Shown here one piece after another: positions 50,111 to 61,688 of a DNA stretch of 64,000 nucleotides. The notes beneath the pieces were generated by a model that made no database searches, was not told the DNA's origin, and saw only the letters and a program-made list of their open reading frames with translations. Both the position numbers and the translations under genes were made by a program. Source of the DNA: an uncultured Bacteroidia bacterium (GTDB lineage Bacteria > Bacteroidota > Bacteroidia > Bacteroidales > UBA932); the NCBI GenBank assembly GCA_902762435.1, contig CACWOH010000001.1, positions 62,001 to 126,000 on the forward strand, given 5' to 3'. Each line of letters starts with the position of its first letter. Within the stretch, counting starts at the first letter, position 1.

Positions 50111-51253
50111 CTACGGACGAGAATCCGCCTCCGGCTGCTCCGGCGCCGGCGCGGAATCATCCCTCTTCTTGAGCCGGGAGACCCAACCGCGCCCCAGCAG
50201 AATCCAGAAACAGGCCGCAACGGCCCCCAGGAACGCCAGGGCCAGGATAATCAGCCCCCGGGAAGGACCGGAAGGACTCAACGGCCTTACCGGCGGATTG
50301 ATCATCGTGAATACCGGCGTCTCCTCCTGGACCTTGGCCTCGGCGGCCTGCAGCTGCTGTGCGCAACTGTTATAGAGCTGGAAATGGAGGTTCATCTCGT
50401 TCTGCAGGCGTTCCTGCTCGGTACGGACCCGCTGCAGGACCACCCCCTGATGGCTGTCCACATAGCTGGCATAGCGCTGCTGGGAACTGTAATACTTTTG
50501 TTTGTAGTCGTCGTAGAGTTTCTGGTAGTAGTCCAAATTCTTGCGGGCCTTTTCCGTCCGGTAGTCCACCAGATATGCCTTCAGGCGCTCGACCACCTCT
50601 GTCGCTACCTGGACCGCCACTCCGGGGTCCTGCGCCTTGACCGTCAATGATACGACATTCGTATTCTTGTCCACCTTCAGGGACAGTGAGTTCCGGATGC
50701 GCGATGCCACCCGGCTCTGCTCGGAAGTCAGACGGGAAAGATCCAGGTTCTCGTATCCGGTAACGGGCGTAGTCTTCCTGAACAGGGATTTCAGTTTGGA
50801 GGGGAGCCGTTTCAAAAACACCCACCAGGGTTCCCGATAGATATTCAGCATATAGGAATAGTAATCGGAAGAAACTGCTTCCTTTTTCCACTTATACTCG
50901 ACGGGAATGGGAAAGAGATCCGTTACGAAAGGGTTGGATGTGATGATGACCGGATACAGATCGGGAGAGAAAGCATCGGATGTGCTGGAGGCACCGAGAT
51001 TGATGCCCGCCATACTGGCGATGGCGGACACATTGTTGTTGCTCTGGCGCACCCGCTCGGGAACCATTTTGGCCGTCACGGAATACTGGTCCGGAATGCT
51101 GAAGGCGATCAGGATGCCGACGGCGGCCGCCACACCGGCCCACAGCAGGATACTCTTCCATTCCTTCAGCAGGCTGCGCAACAGTTCCAAAAGGTCTATC
51201 TCTTCGTATTCTTCCTCATTAAATGCAGGAACCTGGTATTTCTGCTCTTCCAT
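50111..51253 (-). CDS. Wzz/chain-length-determinant family protein
   Basis: Inner-membrane polysaccharide co-polymerase (380 aa) that sets chain length or gates export. Two transmembrane helices flank a periplasmic coiled domain: [19 protein letters not shown] (about 37-55) and [20 protein letters not shown] (about 340-360). The conserved Pro-rich segment before the second helix ([18 protein letters not shown]) is typical of Wzz/PCP proteins. The central region [22 protein letters not shown] is predicted coiled coil. No Walker tyrosine-kinase domain is present, unlike BY-kinase fusions. It begins 6 nt after the SLBB export gene stop and is followed by uvrA. Confidence 0.9.
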   Translation of the reverse strand: MEEQKYQVPAFNEEEYEEIDLLELLRSLLKEWKSILLWAGVAAAVGILIAFSIPDQYSVTAKMVPERVRQSNNNVSAIASMAGINLGASSTSDAFSPDLYPVIITSNPFVTDLFPIPVEYKWKKEAVSSDYYSYMLNIYREPWWVFLKRLPSKLKSLFRKTTPVTGYENLDLSRLTSEQSRVASRIRNSLSLKVDKNTNVVSLTVKAQDPGVAVQVATEVVERLKAYLVDYRTEKARKNLDYYQKLYDDYKQKYYSSQQRYASYVDSHQGVVLQRVRTEQERLQNEMNLHFQLYNSCAQQLQAAEAKVQEETPVFTMINPPVRPLSPSGPSRGLIILALAFLGAVAACFWILLGRGWVSRLKKRDDSAPAPEQPEADSRP

Positions 51254-51259
51254 AAACGC

Positions 51260-53692
51260 CTAGTTTTTCGAACTTCTGATAATGCTGAAGACCGTGGCGG
51301 CGAGGGTGGCGAGCGACGAAGATGCCGATGCGATCGCCATCACCTCGGCACGGTCCATGCCCCTGCGCTCCGGCTTGTCCGGCACCATGATCACGCAGCC
51401 CGGCTCCACTTTCGCCATCATGCTGCTGACAGAGGCCGAGCGGCCGTTCTGGTACACGATGGTCACCTTGTTCCGCTTGGCCCGGAAACCGTAGCCGCCG
51501 GCCAGGTTCACATAATAGCCCACGCCTTTCCCCGGTTCATATAGCACCGTATTGGGCAGCATGACGTTACCTTGTACAGATACGGTATTGATATACTCCG
51601 GGATGAAGATCCGGTCGCCCTCCCGGAGGATGAGGTCATCCTTGGAACCTGGATTCGCGATCGCCTTGTCCATCTGGGTTCCCACGGAATACTCGGTGGA
51701 AAGGTCCACCGAATTCACATTGATGGTATCCCGGGCCGCGTCCCGCTGGAGAGCTTCCCGGGTATAGGTACGCAGGCGGCGTTCTTCGTCGTTCATCTGC
51801 CGCATCACGACACCGCCGTGCAGATAAGCGCGCGAAGTCGGTCCGCCGGCCCGGGCCACCACTTCGGAGAGGCGTTCCCCGTCGCTGACCAGCACATAAC
51901 TGCCGGGGAAATTGACCTCGCCCTCGACCGTCACGAAACGCTGGGGCTTGAATCCCGGACTCGGACGCACGGAAACGACGTCATAAGGCTGCAGGATGAA
52001 GTCCTCCCCGCCGTCCACGGCAAGCCCGTCCTTGATGGCAAAGGAGAAACTCTCGCCCATCTCGCTGCCGGAAACCGTGCTGGAAGGATCCGTCAGCCGC
52101 CGGGCCACGTCCACGCGGGCGGTCGAGGCACCTTCCAGCAAGCCGCCCGCCTGCAGGATCAGGTCCTCCACGGTCGTGTTCTCCGAGAACGGAAACGTGC
52201 CCGGGCTGGCCACCAGTCCGTTGATGGTCAGCGTCCCCCGGTTCGACAGTTCATAGATGCCGGAGACGACCAGGATGTCGTTCTTCCGCAGCAGGATATC
52301 CGAAGCGGAACCGGCGAGCACGGCGCCCAGGTCAAAGGAGACGGTCTCCAGGGAAAGGTCGTCCTTTTCCCGCAGGATGACCGCACGCGACAGGAAGGCG
52401 TCTTCCTTCAGGCCGCCGGCGCTTTCGACCAGCTGACGGACGGTGGCGATTCCGCCGCCCAGTTCAAACATGCCGGGGCGGAACACGTATCCCCGCACCT
52501 CCACCTTGTTGGAATAGCGGTCCAGGTTCGTTCCGACCGAGACGTAATCGCCGTCTTCCAGGCGGAAATAGGGGGCTTCGGAAGCCTTGACCGTGAACAC
52601 GCGGCGCTCGGGCCCCTTCTCGCGGATGACCCGGAAGTCATCCGGATAGGCGTCGCTCTTGAAGCCGCCCGCGTAGTCGATCAGGGTCTGCAGGCTTTCC
52701 CCGCCGCGCATCTCATAGGACATCGGGCGCTTGACGCTGCCGCTGATGGAAGCGATGTTCTGATAAGGAGGAACGATCACAATGTCCCCTTCCTGGAGGG
52801 CGATGTCCGTTTCGGACCGGCCTTCCAGCAGATACTCATAGACGTCCACCAGCGCCACCTGCTCCCCGCCGCGCATCACGCGGATGGCACGGAGCGAACC
52901 CGCGGGCTTCACGCCGCCCGCCCGGTACAGGGCGTTGAACACCGTAGAGAACGACGACAGGCGGAAGGTTCCGGGCGTGTTCACCTCGCCCATCACGTTC
53001 ACCTGGATGGTGCGGATCCGCCCGAGGGTCACGCTGACCGTCGTGTTCGGCCGGCTTCCGCCGATGCTCGCATATTTGGACACGAGCGCCTTCTTGATTT
53101 TCTCGGATGCCTCCCGGATGGTCAGGCCGCTGAGCTGGATCTGGCCCACCTGGCTGATGCTGATCATCCCTTCGGGCGAGATGGTCTTGTTATAGCTGGC
53201 TTCGCTGTATCCGAAAATCTCGATCAGGAGTTCGTCGCCGGGCCCCAGTTTGTAATTCTCCGGCGTGGCGGCATTCACGTTGGGCTCGAAACTCAAGGCG
53301 CGCTGGTTGAAGATGTCGTGCCCGAAAAGCCAGGTATCGGCTCCGGCGGCATTCGGGTCAGCCGTCTCGGCAGCCACGGCATCCAGGACTCCGTCCACTG
53401 CCTCAGCCTCAGCGTTTTCCTGACGAGACTCCCGGTCGACGACGCCTTGGCGGAGTGCCTGCTCGGTAACCGAAGCTGCCGAGGTACTCTGGCCAAAACG
53501 CGTCTTGGCCGATTCGATCTGCTCCGCCGTAACGCCACGGGCTTGCAGTTCCATGCCGATTTCAGCCTCGCTCCTTCCTGCGGCCACGCCCGCCTTCACA
53601 TAATTGATGATCTGCGTTTCCGTCATCTGCGCATATGCGGAGAAACCCAGGCAGAGGCAGAACGCGGTGATGATCAGTCCCGATCTCTTCAT
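51260..53692 (-). CDS. Wza-type SLBB-domain polysaccharide export protein
   Basis: Outer-membrane/periplasmic export component, 810 aa from the ATG at 53692 (MKRSGLIITAFCLCLGFSAYAQ signal peptide). After an N-terminal Gln-rich segment there is a Poly_export domain (YKLGPGDELLIEIFGYSEASYNKTISPEG near 170). Several SLBB domains follow (VMGEVNTPGTFRL, VRGYVFRPGMFELG, INGLVASPGTFPF, VEGEVNFPGSYVL, VQGNVMLPNTVLYE). The C-terminus is hydrophobic (SASSSLATLAATVFSII), consistent with a membrane tail. The protein is longer than E. coli Wza (379 aa), as is common for Bacteroidetes SLBB exporters. A promoter-like TAGATTTG lies 42 nt upstream. Confidence 0.91.
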   Translation of the reverse strand: MKRSGLIITAFCLCLGFSAYAQMTETQIINYVKAGVAAGRSEAEIGMELQARGVTAEQIESAKTRFGQSTSAASVTEQALRQGVVDRESRQENAEAEAVDGVLDAVAAETADPNAAGADTWLFGHDIFNQRALSFEPNVNAATPENYKLGPGDELLIEIFGYSEASYNKTISPEGMISISQVGQIQLSGLTIREASEKIKKALVSKYASIGGSRPNTTVSVTLGRIRTIQVNVMGEVNTPGTFRLSSFSTVFNALYRAGGVKPAGSLRAIRVMRGGEQVALVDVYEYLLEGRSETDIALQEGDIVIVPPYQNIASISGSVKRPMSYEMRGGESLQTLIDYAGGFKSDAYPDDFRVIREKGPERRVFTVKASEAPYFRLEDGDYVSVGTNLDRYSNKVEVRGYVFRPGMFELGGGIATVRQLVESAGGLKEDAFLSRAVILREKDDLSLETVSFDLGAVLAGSASDILLRKNDILVVSGIYELSNRGTLTINGLVASPGTFPFSENTTVEDLILQAGGLLEGASTARVDVARRLTDPSSTVSGSEMGESFSFAIKDGLAVDGGEDFILQPYDVVSVRPSPGFKPQRFVTVEGEVNFPGSYVLVSDGERLSEVVARAGGPTSRAYLHGGVVMRQMNDEERRLRTYTREALQRDAARDTINVNSVDLSTEYSVGTQMDKAIANPGSKDDLILREGDRIFIPEYINTVSVQGNVMLPNTVLYEPGKGVGYYVNLAGGYGFRAKRNKVTIVYQNGRSASVSSMMAKVEPGCVIMVPDKPERRGMDRAEVMAIASASSSLATLAATVFSIIRSSKN

Positions 53693-53734
53693 ATGAAAAA
53701 AAGTCGTATTAGTCGTTTCCAAGTTATAAACATG

Positions 53735-53742
53735 CAAATCTA
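53735..53742 (-). promoter_or_regulatory. Putative -7 box of the polysaccharide export operon
   Basis: On the minus strand TAGATTTG matches TAnnTTTG and leaves a leader of about 36 nt before the SLBB gene. The rest of the 200 nt up to tRNA-Asp holds homopolymeric T-runs and the tRNA promoter, with no gene visible. Confidence 0.5.
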
Positions 53743-53836
53743 ACGTTTTTTTTTCTCCCTTGCAATACACGCGCGGGCGAGCGGGAAACCGGGCCGTGGA
53801 GAAAACGGAATAAAACAAACTTTTTTTTCAAGATGC

Positions 53837-53866
53837 TTGCGGATTCCCAAAATATGGTTATCTTTG
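53837..53866 (+). promoter_or_regulatory. Promoter of tRNA-Asp
   Basis: TTG (53837-53839), 19 nt, TATCTTTG (53859-53866), about 28 nt before the mature tRNA 5' end. Confidence 0.6.
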
Positions 53867-53894
53867 CATCCGCTTTCCAAATGAAAGAACTCAA

Positions 53895-53969
53895 GGTGTG
53901 GTAGTTCAGTTTGGTTAGAATGCCGGCCTGTCACGCCGGAGGTCGCGAGTTCGAGCCTCGTCCGCACCG
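53895..53969 (+). tRNA. tRNA-Asp (anticodon GTC)
   Basis: 75-nt cloverleaf. The acceptor GGTGTGG pairs with CCGCACC with one G-T pair. The D arm is GTTC/GAAT, the anticodon stem CCGGC/GCCGG with loop CTGTCAC (anticodon GTC), and the T arm GCGAG TTCGAGC CTCGT. The discriminator base is G, and the 3' CCA is not encoded, as is usual in Bacteroidales. Confidence 0.97.
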
Positions 53970-53971
53970 CT

Positions 53972-54005
53972 AAAGAACAAAACCTTCTGGTTTTGTTCTT
54001 TTTTT
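53972..54005 (+). terminator. Rho-independent terminator after tRNA-Asp
   Basis: 13-bp perfect stem AAAGAACAAAACC / GGTTTTGTTCTTT with loop TTCT, followed by T-run; it starts 3 nt after the tRNA. Confidence 0.92.
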
Positions 54006-54007
54006 GT

Positions 54008-54046
54008 ATGCCGTTGCTCCCGTATGAGCAACGGCATTTTGTTTTC
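54008..54046 (+). terminator. Second hairpin in tandem after tRNA-Asp
   Basis: 12-bp stem ATGCCGTTGCTC / GAGCAACGGCAT with a 6-nt loop, followed by TTTGTTTT. It lies 2 nt after the first terminator and overlaps the -33 region of the next gene. Confidence 0.75.
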
Positions 54047-54068
54047 TCGTGACAAATATGTACATTGG
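54038..54068 (+). promoter_or_regulatory. Putative promoter of the CE1 gene
   Basis: TTTG (54038-54041), 19 nt, TACATTGG (54061-54068), an imperfect -7. The -33 box is formed from the tail of the preceding terminator. The leader to the ATG at 54102 is 33 nt. Confidence 0.45.
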
Positions 54069-54101
54069 AGCATTATTCGCTAAAACCAAACAATTCCTGT
54101 T

Positions 54102-55214
54102 ATGAAGAAACATTTCCTTCCGGGCTTGTGCGCACTCCTGCTTGGGGCCTCCGCAGCCTTTGCACAGTCCGTCGTTCTCGAGGATTTCCGTCCTTCCGAA
54201 CTGAATCAGCCGGGGCAGCAATATCCGATGGTCAACTCCCAGGGTTATGCCCGCTTCCGCGTAAATGCGCCCCAAGCCCAGTCGGTCATCGTGAGCCTCG
54301 GCCTGGGCGGCTTCGGCGGCACCGTTCTCCAGAAGACCGAAGACGGCTACTGGATGGGCACGACCGCCGGTCCCCTGGACGAGGGCTTCCACTACTATCA
54401 CCTCACCATCGACGGAGGAGTCGTGAACGATCCCGGCACCAACAACTACTTCGGTTCGTGTCGCTGGGAGAGCGGCATCGAGATCCCGGCACACGACCGC
54501 GCATTCTATGAGGAGCGCGACGTCCCGCACGGAACCGTACAGGAGGTGCGTTTCTGGTCCAAGAGCCAGAACAAACTCCTCCGCGCTTTCGTCTATGTCC
54601 CTCCGACTTACGACAGCGCCAGGAAGAAGCAGCGGTTCCCCGTCCTCTACCTGCAGCACGGCTGGGGTGAGAATGAATATGCCTGGTTCAACCAGGGCCG
54701 CGCCAACCTCATCATGGACAATCTCATCGCCGAGGGCAAGATAGAGCCTTTCCTCGTCGTGACCACCTATGGAATGATCAATGACGTCCCCTTTGGCCAT
54801 ATGAATGAATACACGGCCGAAGATTTCGAAACCGTACTCTGTGATGAACTCGTTCCGTATATCGAATCACACTATAAGGCCCGCACCGACAAGTTCGGCC
54901 GCGCCATGGCCGGCCTGTCCATGGGCGGATATGAGACGACGATCATCACCCTGCGCCGTCCGGAAATGTTCGGTTACTACGGTCTCCTCAGCGGCGGTTC
55001 CTACTCCCCGGACGACATCAAGGATCCCAAGCAGGTGAAGGGCATCTTCATCGGTTGCGGAAGCAAGGAGAACGGCGACGCCGTCACCAGGTCCGCCGCC
55101 GCCCTGCGTGCCGCCGGAATCAATGCCCGGTCCTATGTTTCCGAGGGTACCGCCCACGAGTTCCTGACCTGGCGCAGGATACTCCGCGAGATGGCTCCGT
55201 TCCTGTTCAAATAG
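54102..55214 (+). CDS. CE1-type esterase, secreted (paralogue of GH10-CE1 fusion)
   Basis: A 370-aa feruloyl/acetyl-xylan-esterase-type protein: signal peptide (1-21), N-terminal E-set/CBM48-like domain (about 25-135), and alpha/beta-hydrolase with oxyanion [11 protein letters not shown], nucleophile Ser273 in GLSMGG and catalytic His in GTAHEFLTW. It is nearly identical over long stretches to the C-terminal half of the GH10-CE1 fusion 3 kb downstream ([20 protein letters not shown], [15 protein letters not shown]). It differs in the region TYGMINDVPFGHMNEYTAEDFE, where the fusion has a long Ala/Pro-rich insert. Probably acts on arabinoxylan esters and is co-transcribed with the following carboxylesterase. 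Confidence 0.92.
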   Translation: MKKHFLPGLCALLLGASAAFAQSVVLEDFRPSELNQPGQQYPMVNSQGYARFRVNAPQAQSVIVSLGLGGFGGTVLQKTEDGYWMGTTAGPLDEGFHYYHLTIDGGVVNDPGTNNYFGSCRWESGIEIPAHDRAFYEERDVPHGTVQEVRFWSKSQNKLLRAFVYVPPTYDSARKKQRFPVLYLQHGWGENEYAWFNQGRANLIMDNLIAEGKIEPFLVVTTYGMINDVPFGHMNEYTAEDFETVLCDELVPYIESHYKARTDKFGRAMAGLSMGGYETTIITLRRPEMFGYYGLLSGGSYSPDDIKDPKQVKGIFIGCGSKENGDAVTRSAAALRAAGINARSYVSEGTAHEFLTWRRILREMAPFLFK

Positions 55215-55227
55215 CAAGTTCCCAACC

Positions 55228-56789
55228 ATGAAATTCCTGAACACTATTCTCTGCACGGCGCTCGCCCTGGCGGGATGCTGCGCCTGCACCCCCTCCGACC
55301 CGCTCGTCGTCCGCACGGAAAGCGGCCTCGTCAAGGGGCTCGAGGAAGAAGGGACGCTCGCCTTCAAAGGCATCCCCTACGCCAAGGTCGAACGCTTCAT
55401 GCCCCCGCTGCCCGTCGACAAATGGGACACCGTCATGGTCTGCGACCATTTCGGCCCGCAGGTGATGCAGGGGAACGGCCGCCGCGAAATGCCGGAAAGC
55501 GTGATGTCCGAGAAGAACTCCTGCGTGCTGAACGTCTGGACCACGGACACCAAGGCCCGCAAGCCCGTGATGCTGTGGATCCACGGCGGCGGCTTCGATT
55601 CAGGCTCGGCCGCCGGCAACCCCGGCTACGGACTGGCCCGGCAGGACGTGGTCGTGGTGAGCCTCAACCACCGGCTCAACATCCTCGGATTCCTCGACCT
55701 GTCCTCCTTCGGTGAGAAATACCGGCACTCCGGCATGGTCGGCATGCTCGACATCGTACAGGCGCTGGAATGGATCCGGGACAACATCCGGGCCTTCGGC
55801 GGCGACCCGTCCAACGTCACCATCTTCGGCGAGTCCGGCGGCGGCAAGGTCGGCACCCTGATGTGCATGCCCGCCGCGAAGGGGCTCTTCCACAAGGCCA
55901 TCATCATGAGCGGCACCATCCTGAACGTCAACACCAAGGCGATGGCGCAAGAGCTCGGCCGCGCCGTCGTGGAGCAGCTCGGAATCGGCCCGGACGAACT
56001 GGACAGGCTTGCGGACGTACCCTACGGCGAACTGGTCGCGGCCGGCCAGCGGGCCATGGCCGCCAGCATCGGCACCCGGGCGCCGGGTACGCCGATGATG
56101 TGGGGCTTCGGTCCCGCTCCGGACGGCGAAGTGCTGCTCCAGCAGCCCTTCCAGCCGGATTTCGCGGACATCTCCTCGGACGTGCCGCTGATGATCGGCA
56201 CTACCTTCAACGAACTCCAGCGCCGGGTTTACGGCACGCCGATGACCCTGGACGAAGCCAAGGCGCAGCTTAAGCCGACTTTCGGGGACCGCGTGGACGA
56301 GTATGTGGCCGCCTTTGCCGAAGCCTGGCCGGATTACACGCCCCAGGACCTCCTGTCGGTTGACATGATGTTCCGGCCCAAGACCCTGATCACCGCCGAC
56401 GCCGTGGCCACCACCCGCAAAGCCCCCACCTGGATGTACATGTTCACCTGGAAATCCCCCGCGGACCAGGGTTCCGTGCACGGCTACGAACTGAATTTCT
56501 GCTTCAACACGCCGGAGCTCCACGGCCGGGTGCTCCCCGAGCCTTCCGAGGCCGACCGGCGCCTGGCGGAGAACATGAGCCGCAGCTGGCCAATTTCGCC
56601 ATCAAGGGCGACCCCAACGTGGAAGGCCTTCCGGAATGGAAGCCCTACACGCCGGAGAACGGAATCTGCTTCATTTTCGACCATAACTGCAGCGTACGGG
56701 CCAACTTCGACCGTCCCCTGCAGGGCATCCTGAATGACTGCTGCTTCCGGCAGCTGGACGATTTCCGCCGTCGCCCCCGTGTCGAATGA
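55228..56789 (+). pseudogene. Type-B carboxylesterase lipoprotein, frameshifted near the C-terminus
   Basis: Alpha/beta-hydrolase of the carboxylesterase type-B family: signal with possible lipobox (LAGC), oxyanion HGGGFDSGS, nucleophile Ser203 in GESGGG, acidic residue in GTTFNELQ, His in GSVHGYEL. The 1-frame ORF ends at 56733, but its last 60 residues are garbage (Arg/Ser/Thr-rich). A one-base deletion between 56589 and 56590 (TGGCC for expected TGGGCC) explains this. Restoring it gives SWANFAIKGDPNVEGLPEW and a natural stop at 56787-56789. All triad residues precede the break, so the truncated protein could still fold. It may be a sequencing error in a G-run. It follows the CE1 gene by 13 nt. 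Confidence 0.85.
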
Positions 56790-56852
56790 TTATCACTCGT
56801 CTTCCATTTTTTATCAATTTTGGGTCGAACAGGACCCCTCTCCCTCCGGGGC

Positions 56853-56884
56853 TTTGCGATTGTTAGCAGGATTTCGTAAATTCG
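56853..56884 (+). promoter_or_regulatory. Promoter of the GH10-CE1 gene
   Basis: TTTG (56853-56856), 20 nt, TAAATTCG (56877-56884, one mismatch). The leader is about 35 nt. The 130-nt gap after the frameshifted esterase holds nothing else clear. Confidence 0.55.
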
Positions 56885-56889
56885 ACTGA

Positions 56890-59202
<2,313 letters not shown>

Positions 59203-59232
59203 GGAAAACGCCCCCGCGGGCGCAATCCGCGC

Positions 59233-59272
59233 GAAGAAGACGGCAGCACACGCTGCCGTCTTCTTCTTTTTT
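59233..59272 (+). terminator. Rho-independent terminator after GH10-CE1
   Basis: 15-bp perfect stem GAAGAAGACGGCAGC / GCTGCCGTCTTCTTC, ACAC loop, then TTTTTT. The T-run continues directly into the -7 box of the next gene. Confidence 0.93.
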
Positions 59273-59273
59273 G

Positions 59274-59281
59274 TATCTTTG
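59274..59281 (+). promoter_or_regulatory. -7 box abutting the transporter start
   Basis: TATCTTTG ends 4 nt before the ATG at 59286. It is fused to the preceding terminator's T-run, leaving no room for a separate leader. Confidence 0.5.
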
Positions 59282-59285
59282 CAGC

Positions 59286-60944
59286 ATGAAAGAACTGTTT
59301 TTCGGCACGGGTATCGCCCATACCCTGCTGCTGTTCGCCCTCGTCATCGCCTCCGGGCTCTGGCTGGGCAGATTCAAGGTCAAGGGCGTATCGATCGGCA
59401 CCACCTGGATCCTTTTCCTGGGCATCCTGCTCAGCCACTTCGGCTTCCGCGGAGACCCCACCGCCCTGGCTTTCATGAAGGATTTCGGTCTCATCCTCTT
59501 CGTCTTCTCCATCGGCCTTCAGGTCGGTCCCGGATTCTTCCAGTCCTTCCGGAAGGGCGGCGTCACGATGAACCTCCTCGCCACCGGCATGATCCTGCTC
59601 GCGGTGCTGGTCACCCTTTCCATCCACTGGATCACCGGCGAAAGTCTGACCACGATGGTCGGCGTGATGTCCGGCGCCGTCACGAATACGCCCGGCCTGG
59701 GTGCCGCCCAGCAGGCTCTGTCCGACGCGGGCCGGGACGACGCCTCCGTCCTCGCCTCCGCCTATGCGGTCGCCTATCCCCTGGGCGTGCTCGGCGTCAT
59801 CTTCCTGGTCATCCTGCTGCGCGGCCTGTTCAAGGTGGACGTCGATGCGGAAAAGGCGCAGCTGGAACGGGAAGAACAGGAATCCCAGGACACCGCCCGG
59901 CGCATGCACTGCGCGGTGGAGAATCCGGCCGTCTTCGGCAAGCGCCTCGTCGACGTGACCGCCGACATGAACGACAAGTTCGTCGTCTCGCGCATCATGC
60001 GGGACGGCGTCATCTCCATACCGGGGCCGGACACCGTCCTCCAACACGGCGACAAACTCCTGATCGTGACCTCGCAGCACCACGTTGACACGGTGCGGAT
60101 CATCTTCGGCGAGGAAGTCCCGATGCACCTCAGCGACTGGGTCCACCGGGACGAGCATCTCGTCTCGCGCCGGCTGACCGTGACCAAGCCCGCCCTCACC
60201 GGCACGAGCCTGCGCAACCTGCACATCCGCGCCAGATACGGCGTCTCCGTCACGCGCGTGGTGCGCGCCGGCGTGGAACTGGTGGCCAGTCCGAGCCTCA
60301 TCCTCCAGGTGGGCGACAGCATCCTGGTGGTCGGCCCCCTCGAAGGCATCGACCACGTCGCGCAGCTGGTCGGCAACAAACCCCAGGACCTCTCCCATCC
60401 GAACCTGATCCCGATCTTCGCAGGCATCGCCCTGGGCGTCATCTTCGGGTCCATCCCCATCGCCTTCCCGGGCATCCCGCAGCCGGTCAAGCTCGGCGTC
60501 GCGGGCGGTCCGCTCATCATCGCCATCCTGCTGGGCTACTTCGGCCCGAAGTGGAAAATCACCACCTACACCACCACCAGCGCCAATATGATGATACGCG
60601 AAATCGGCATCAGCTTCTTCCTCGCGGCAGTCGGCCTGGGGGCCGGCGAGCACTTCGTCGAATCGGTCCTGAACGGCGGATACTGGTGGATCCTCTACGG
60701 CGCCCTGATCACCCTGATCCCGGTGCTGCTGACCGGGCTCGCCGCCCGGCTGATCTTCAAGTTCAACTTCTTCCAGATCTGCGGCCTGCTCTCCGGCGGC
60801 ACCACCGACCCGGCGGTGCTCGCCTTCTCGCAGGGCGCGTACGGATCCGACCACATCTCCGTCAGCTACGCGACGGTGTATCCGCTCACGATGTTCCTGC
60901 GGGTGCTGGCCGCGCAGCTGCTGGTCCTGTTCGCCATCGCCTGA
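59286..60944 (+). CDS. AspT/YidE-type membrane transporter with TrkA-C domains
   Basis: A 552-aa inner-membrane protein of the aspartate:alanine exchanger (AspT/YidE/YbjL) family. Layout: about five helices, two central TrkA-C-like regulatory domains (about 200-350, including VLQHGDKLLIVTS and LQVGDSILVVGP), then five or six more helices. Both halves contain the family repeat with a G-rich loop: GAVTNTPGLGAAQQAL in the first and LLSGGTTDPAVLAF in the second. Members exchange or export carboxylates and the substrate here is unknown. It is followed after 2 nt by the amidase lipoprotein gene, with which it probably forms an operon. Confidence 0.9.
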   Translation: MKELFFGTGIAHTLLLFALVIASGLWLGRFKVKGVSIGTTWILFLGILLSHFGFRGDPTALAFMKDFGLILFVFSIGLQVGPGFFQSFRKGGVTMNLLATGMILLAVLVTLSIHWITGESLTTMVGVMSGAVTNTPGLGAAQQALSDAGRDDASVLASAYAVAYPLGVLGVIFLVILLRGLFKVDVDAEKAQLEREEQESQDTARRMHCAVENPAVFGKRLVDVTADMNDKFVVSRIMRDGVISIPGPDTVLQHGDKLLIVTSQHHVDTVRIIFGEEVPMHLSDWVHRDEHLVSRRLTVTKPALTGTSLRNLHIRARYGVSVTRVVRAGVELVASPSLILQVGDSILVVGPLEGIDHVAQLVGNKPQDLSHPNLIPIFAGIALGVIFGSIPIAFPGIPQPVKLGVAGGPLIIAILLGYFGPKWKITTYTTTSANMMIREIGISFFLAAVGLGAGEHFVESVLNGGYWWILYGALITLIPVLLTGLAARLIFKFNFFQICGLLSGGTTDPAVLAFSQGAYGSDHISVSYATVYPLTMFLRVLAAQLLVLFAIA

Positions 60945-60946
60945 CC

Positions 60947-61618
60947 ATGAAAAGGATAACCTTGTTGTCCGCAGGCTGCCTGCTGGCCCTCGCGACCGCC
61001 TGCGCCCCGGAAGCCGAAACCCTGAAGACCGGCGACCTCGTGTTCGTCGGCATCCCGGCCGACTATACCCTCGACCCTGATTCGATGGACAGCGCCATCG
61101 CGGACGCCACCGGCGACGCCGCCGGGCTCAACCTCATCCATACCGCCATCCTCGACCTGACGGACGGGGAGCCGTGGATCATCGACGCCACCATCCGTCG
61201 CGGCGTAGACCGGCATCCGCTGGACACCTTCCTGCGGGACTTCACGCTCCGGGACGGTTCGCTGCCCGTTTTCGAGATCAAGCGGCTCCGGGACGACGCC
61301 CGGGCGGAAGAGTTCGTCGCCAACGCCCGGCAATACCTCGGGCTCCCCTACGACTCCACTTTCCTGCCCGACAACGACGCCTTCTACTGTACGGAACTCG
61401 TTTACTGCAGCTACCTGGACCCGGACGGGAACCCCCTCTTCCGGTCCGAGCCGATGAACTTCAAGAACGCCGAAGGCGAGTTCCCCCTGTACTGGAAGCA
61501 GCTTTTTGACCGGCTGGGGCAGGACATTCCGCAGGGTGTCCCCGGCACCAATCCGCAGGGGATGGCCGCGGAAACGATTCTCCGGAGCGTCGATGTGCCG
61601 CTGCACGTTGAAAAATAG
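60947..61618 (+). CDS. YiiX/YebB-like papain-fold amidase lipoprotein
   Basis: A 223-aa lipoprotein (signal ALATAC) with a permuted NlpC/P60 papain-like fold, as in YiiX/YebB. LKTGDLVFVG begins the domain, the catalytic His is in NLIHTAILDL, and the catalytic Cys in DAFYCTELVYCSY. Such proteins are thought to hydrolyse amide or peptide bonds of the cell envelope; no substrate is assigned. In the circular permutation the His precedes the Cys, as here. It follows the transporter by 2 nt. Confidence 0.87.
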   Translation: MKRITLLSAGCLLALATACAPEAETLKTGDLVFVGIPADYTLDPDSMDSAIADATGDAAGLNLIHTAILDLTDGEPWIIDATIRRGVDRHPLDTFLRDFTLRDGSLPVFEIKRLRDDARAEEFVANARQYLGLPYDSTFLPDNDAFYCTELVYCSYLDPDGNPLFRSEPMNFKNAEGEFPLYWKQLFDRLGQDIPQGVPGTNPQGMAAETILRSVDVPLHVEK

Positions 61619-61628
61619 TTGCGGGGCC

Positions 61629-61659
61629 TTTGGGCTTTTGAGATAATTGGGTATTTTTG
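61629..61659 (+). promoter_or_regulatory. Promoter of the aminotransferase operon
   Basis: TTTG (61629-61632), 19 nt, TATTTTTG (61652-61659), with a 29-nt AT-rich leader before the ATG at 61689. Confidence 0.65.
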
Positions 61660-61688
61660 CAAGGATTAACAGTTAGTTTTAGTAGTAT

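Noticed and set aside
53895-54046. tRNA-Asp as an integration site
   Set aside because: Although a tRNA followed by accessory genes is a typical target, there is no integrase nearby and no second copy of the tRNA 3' end.
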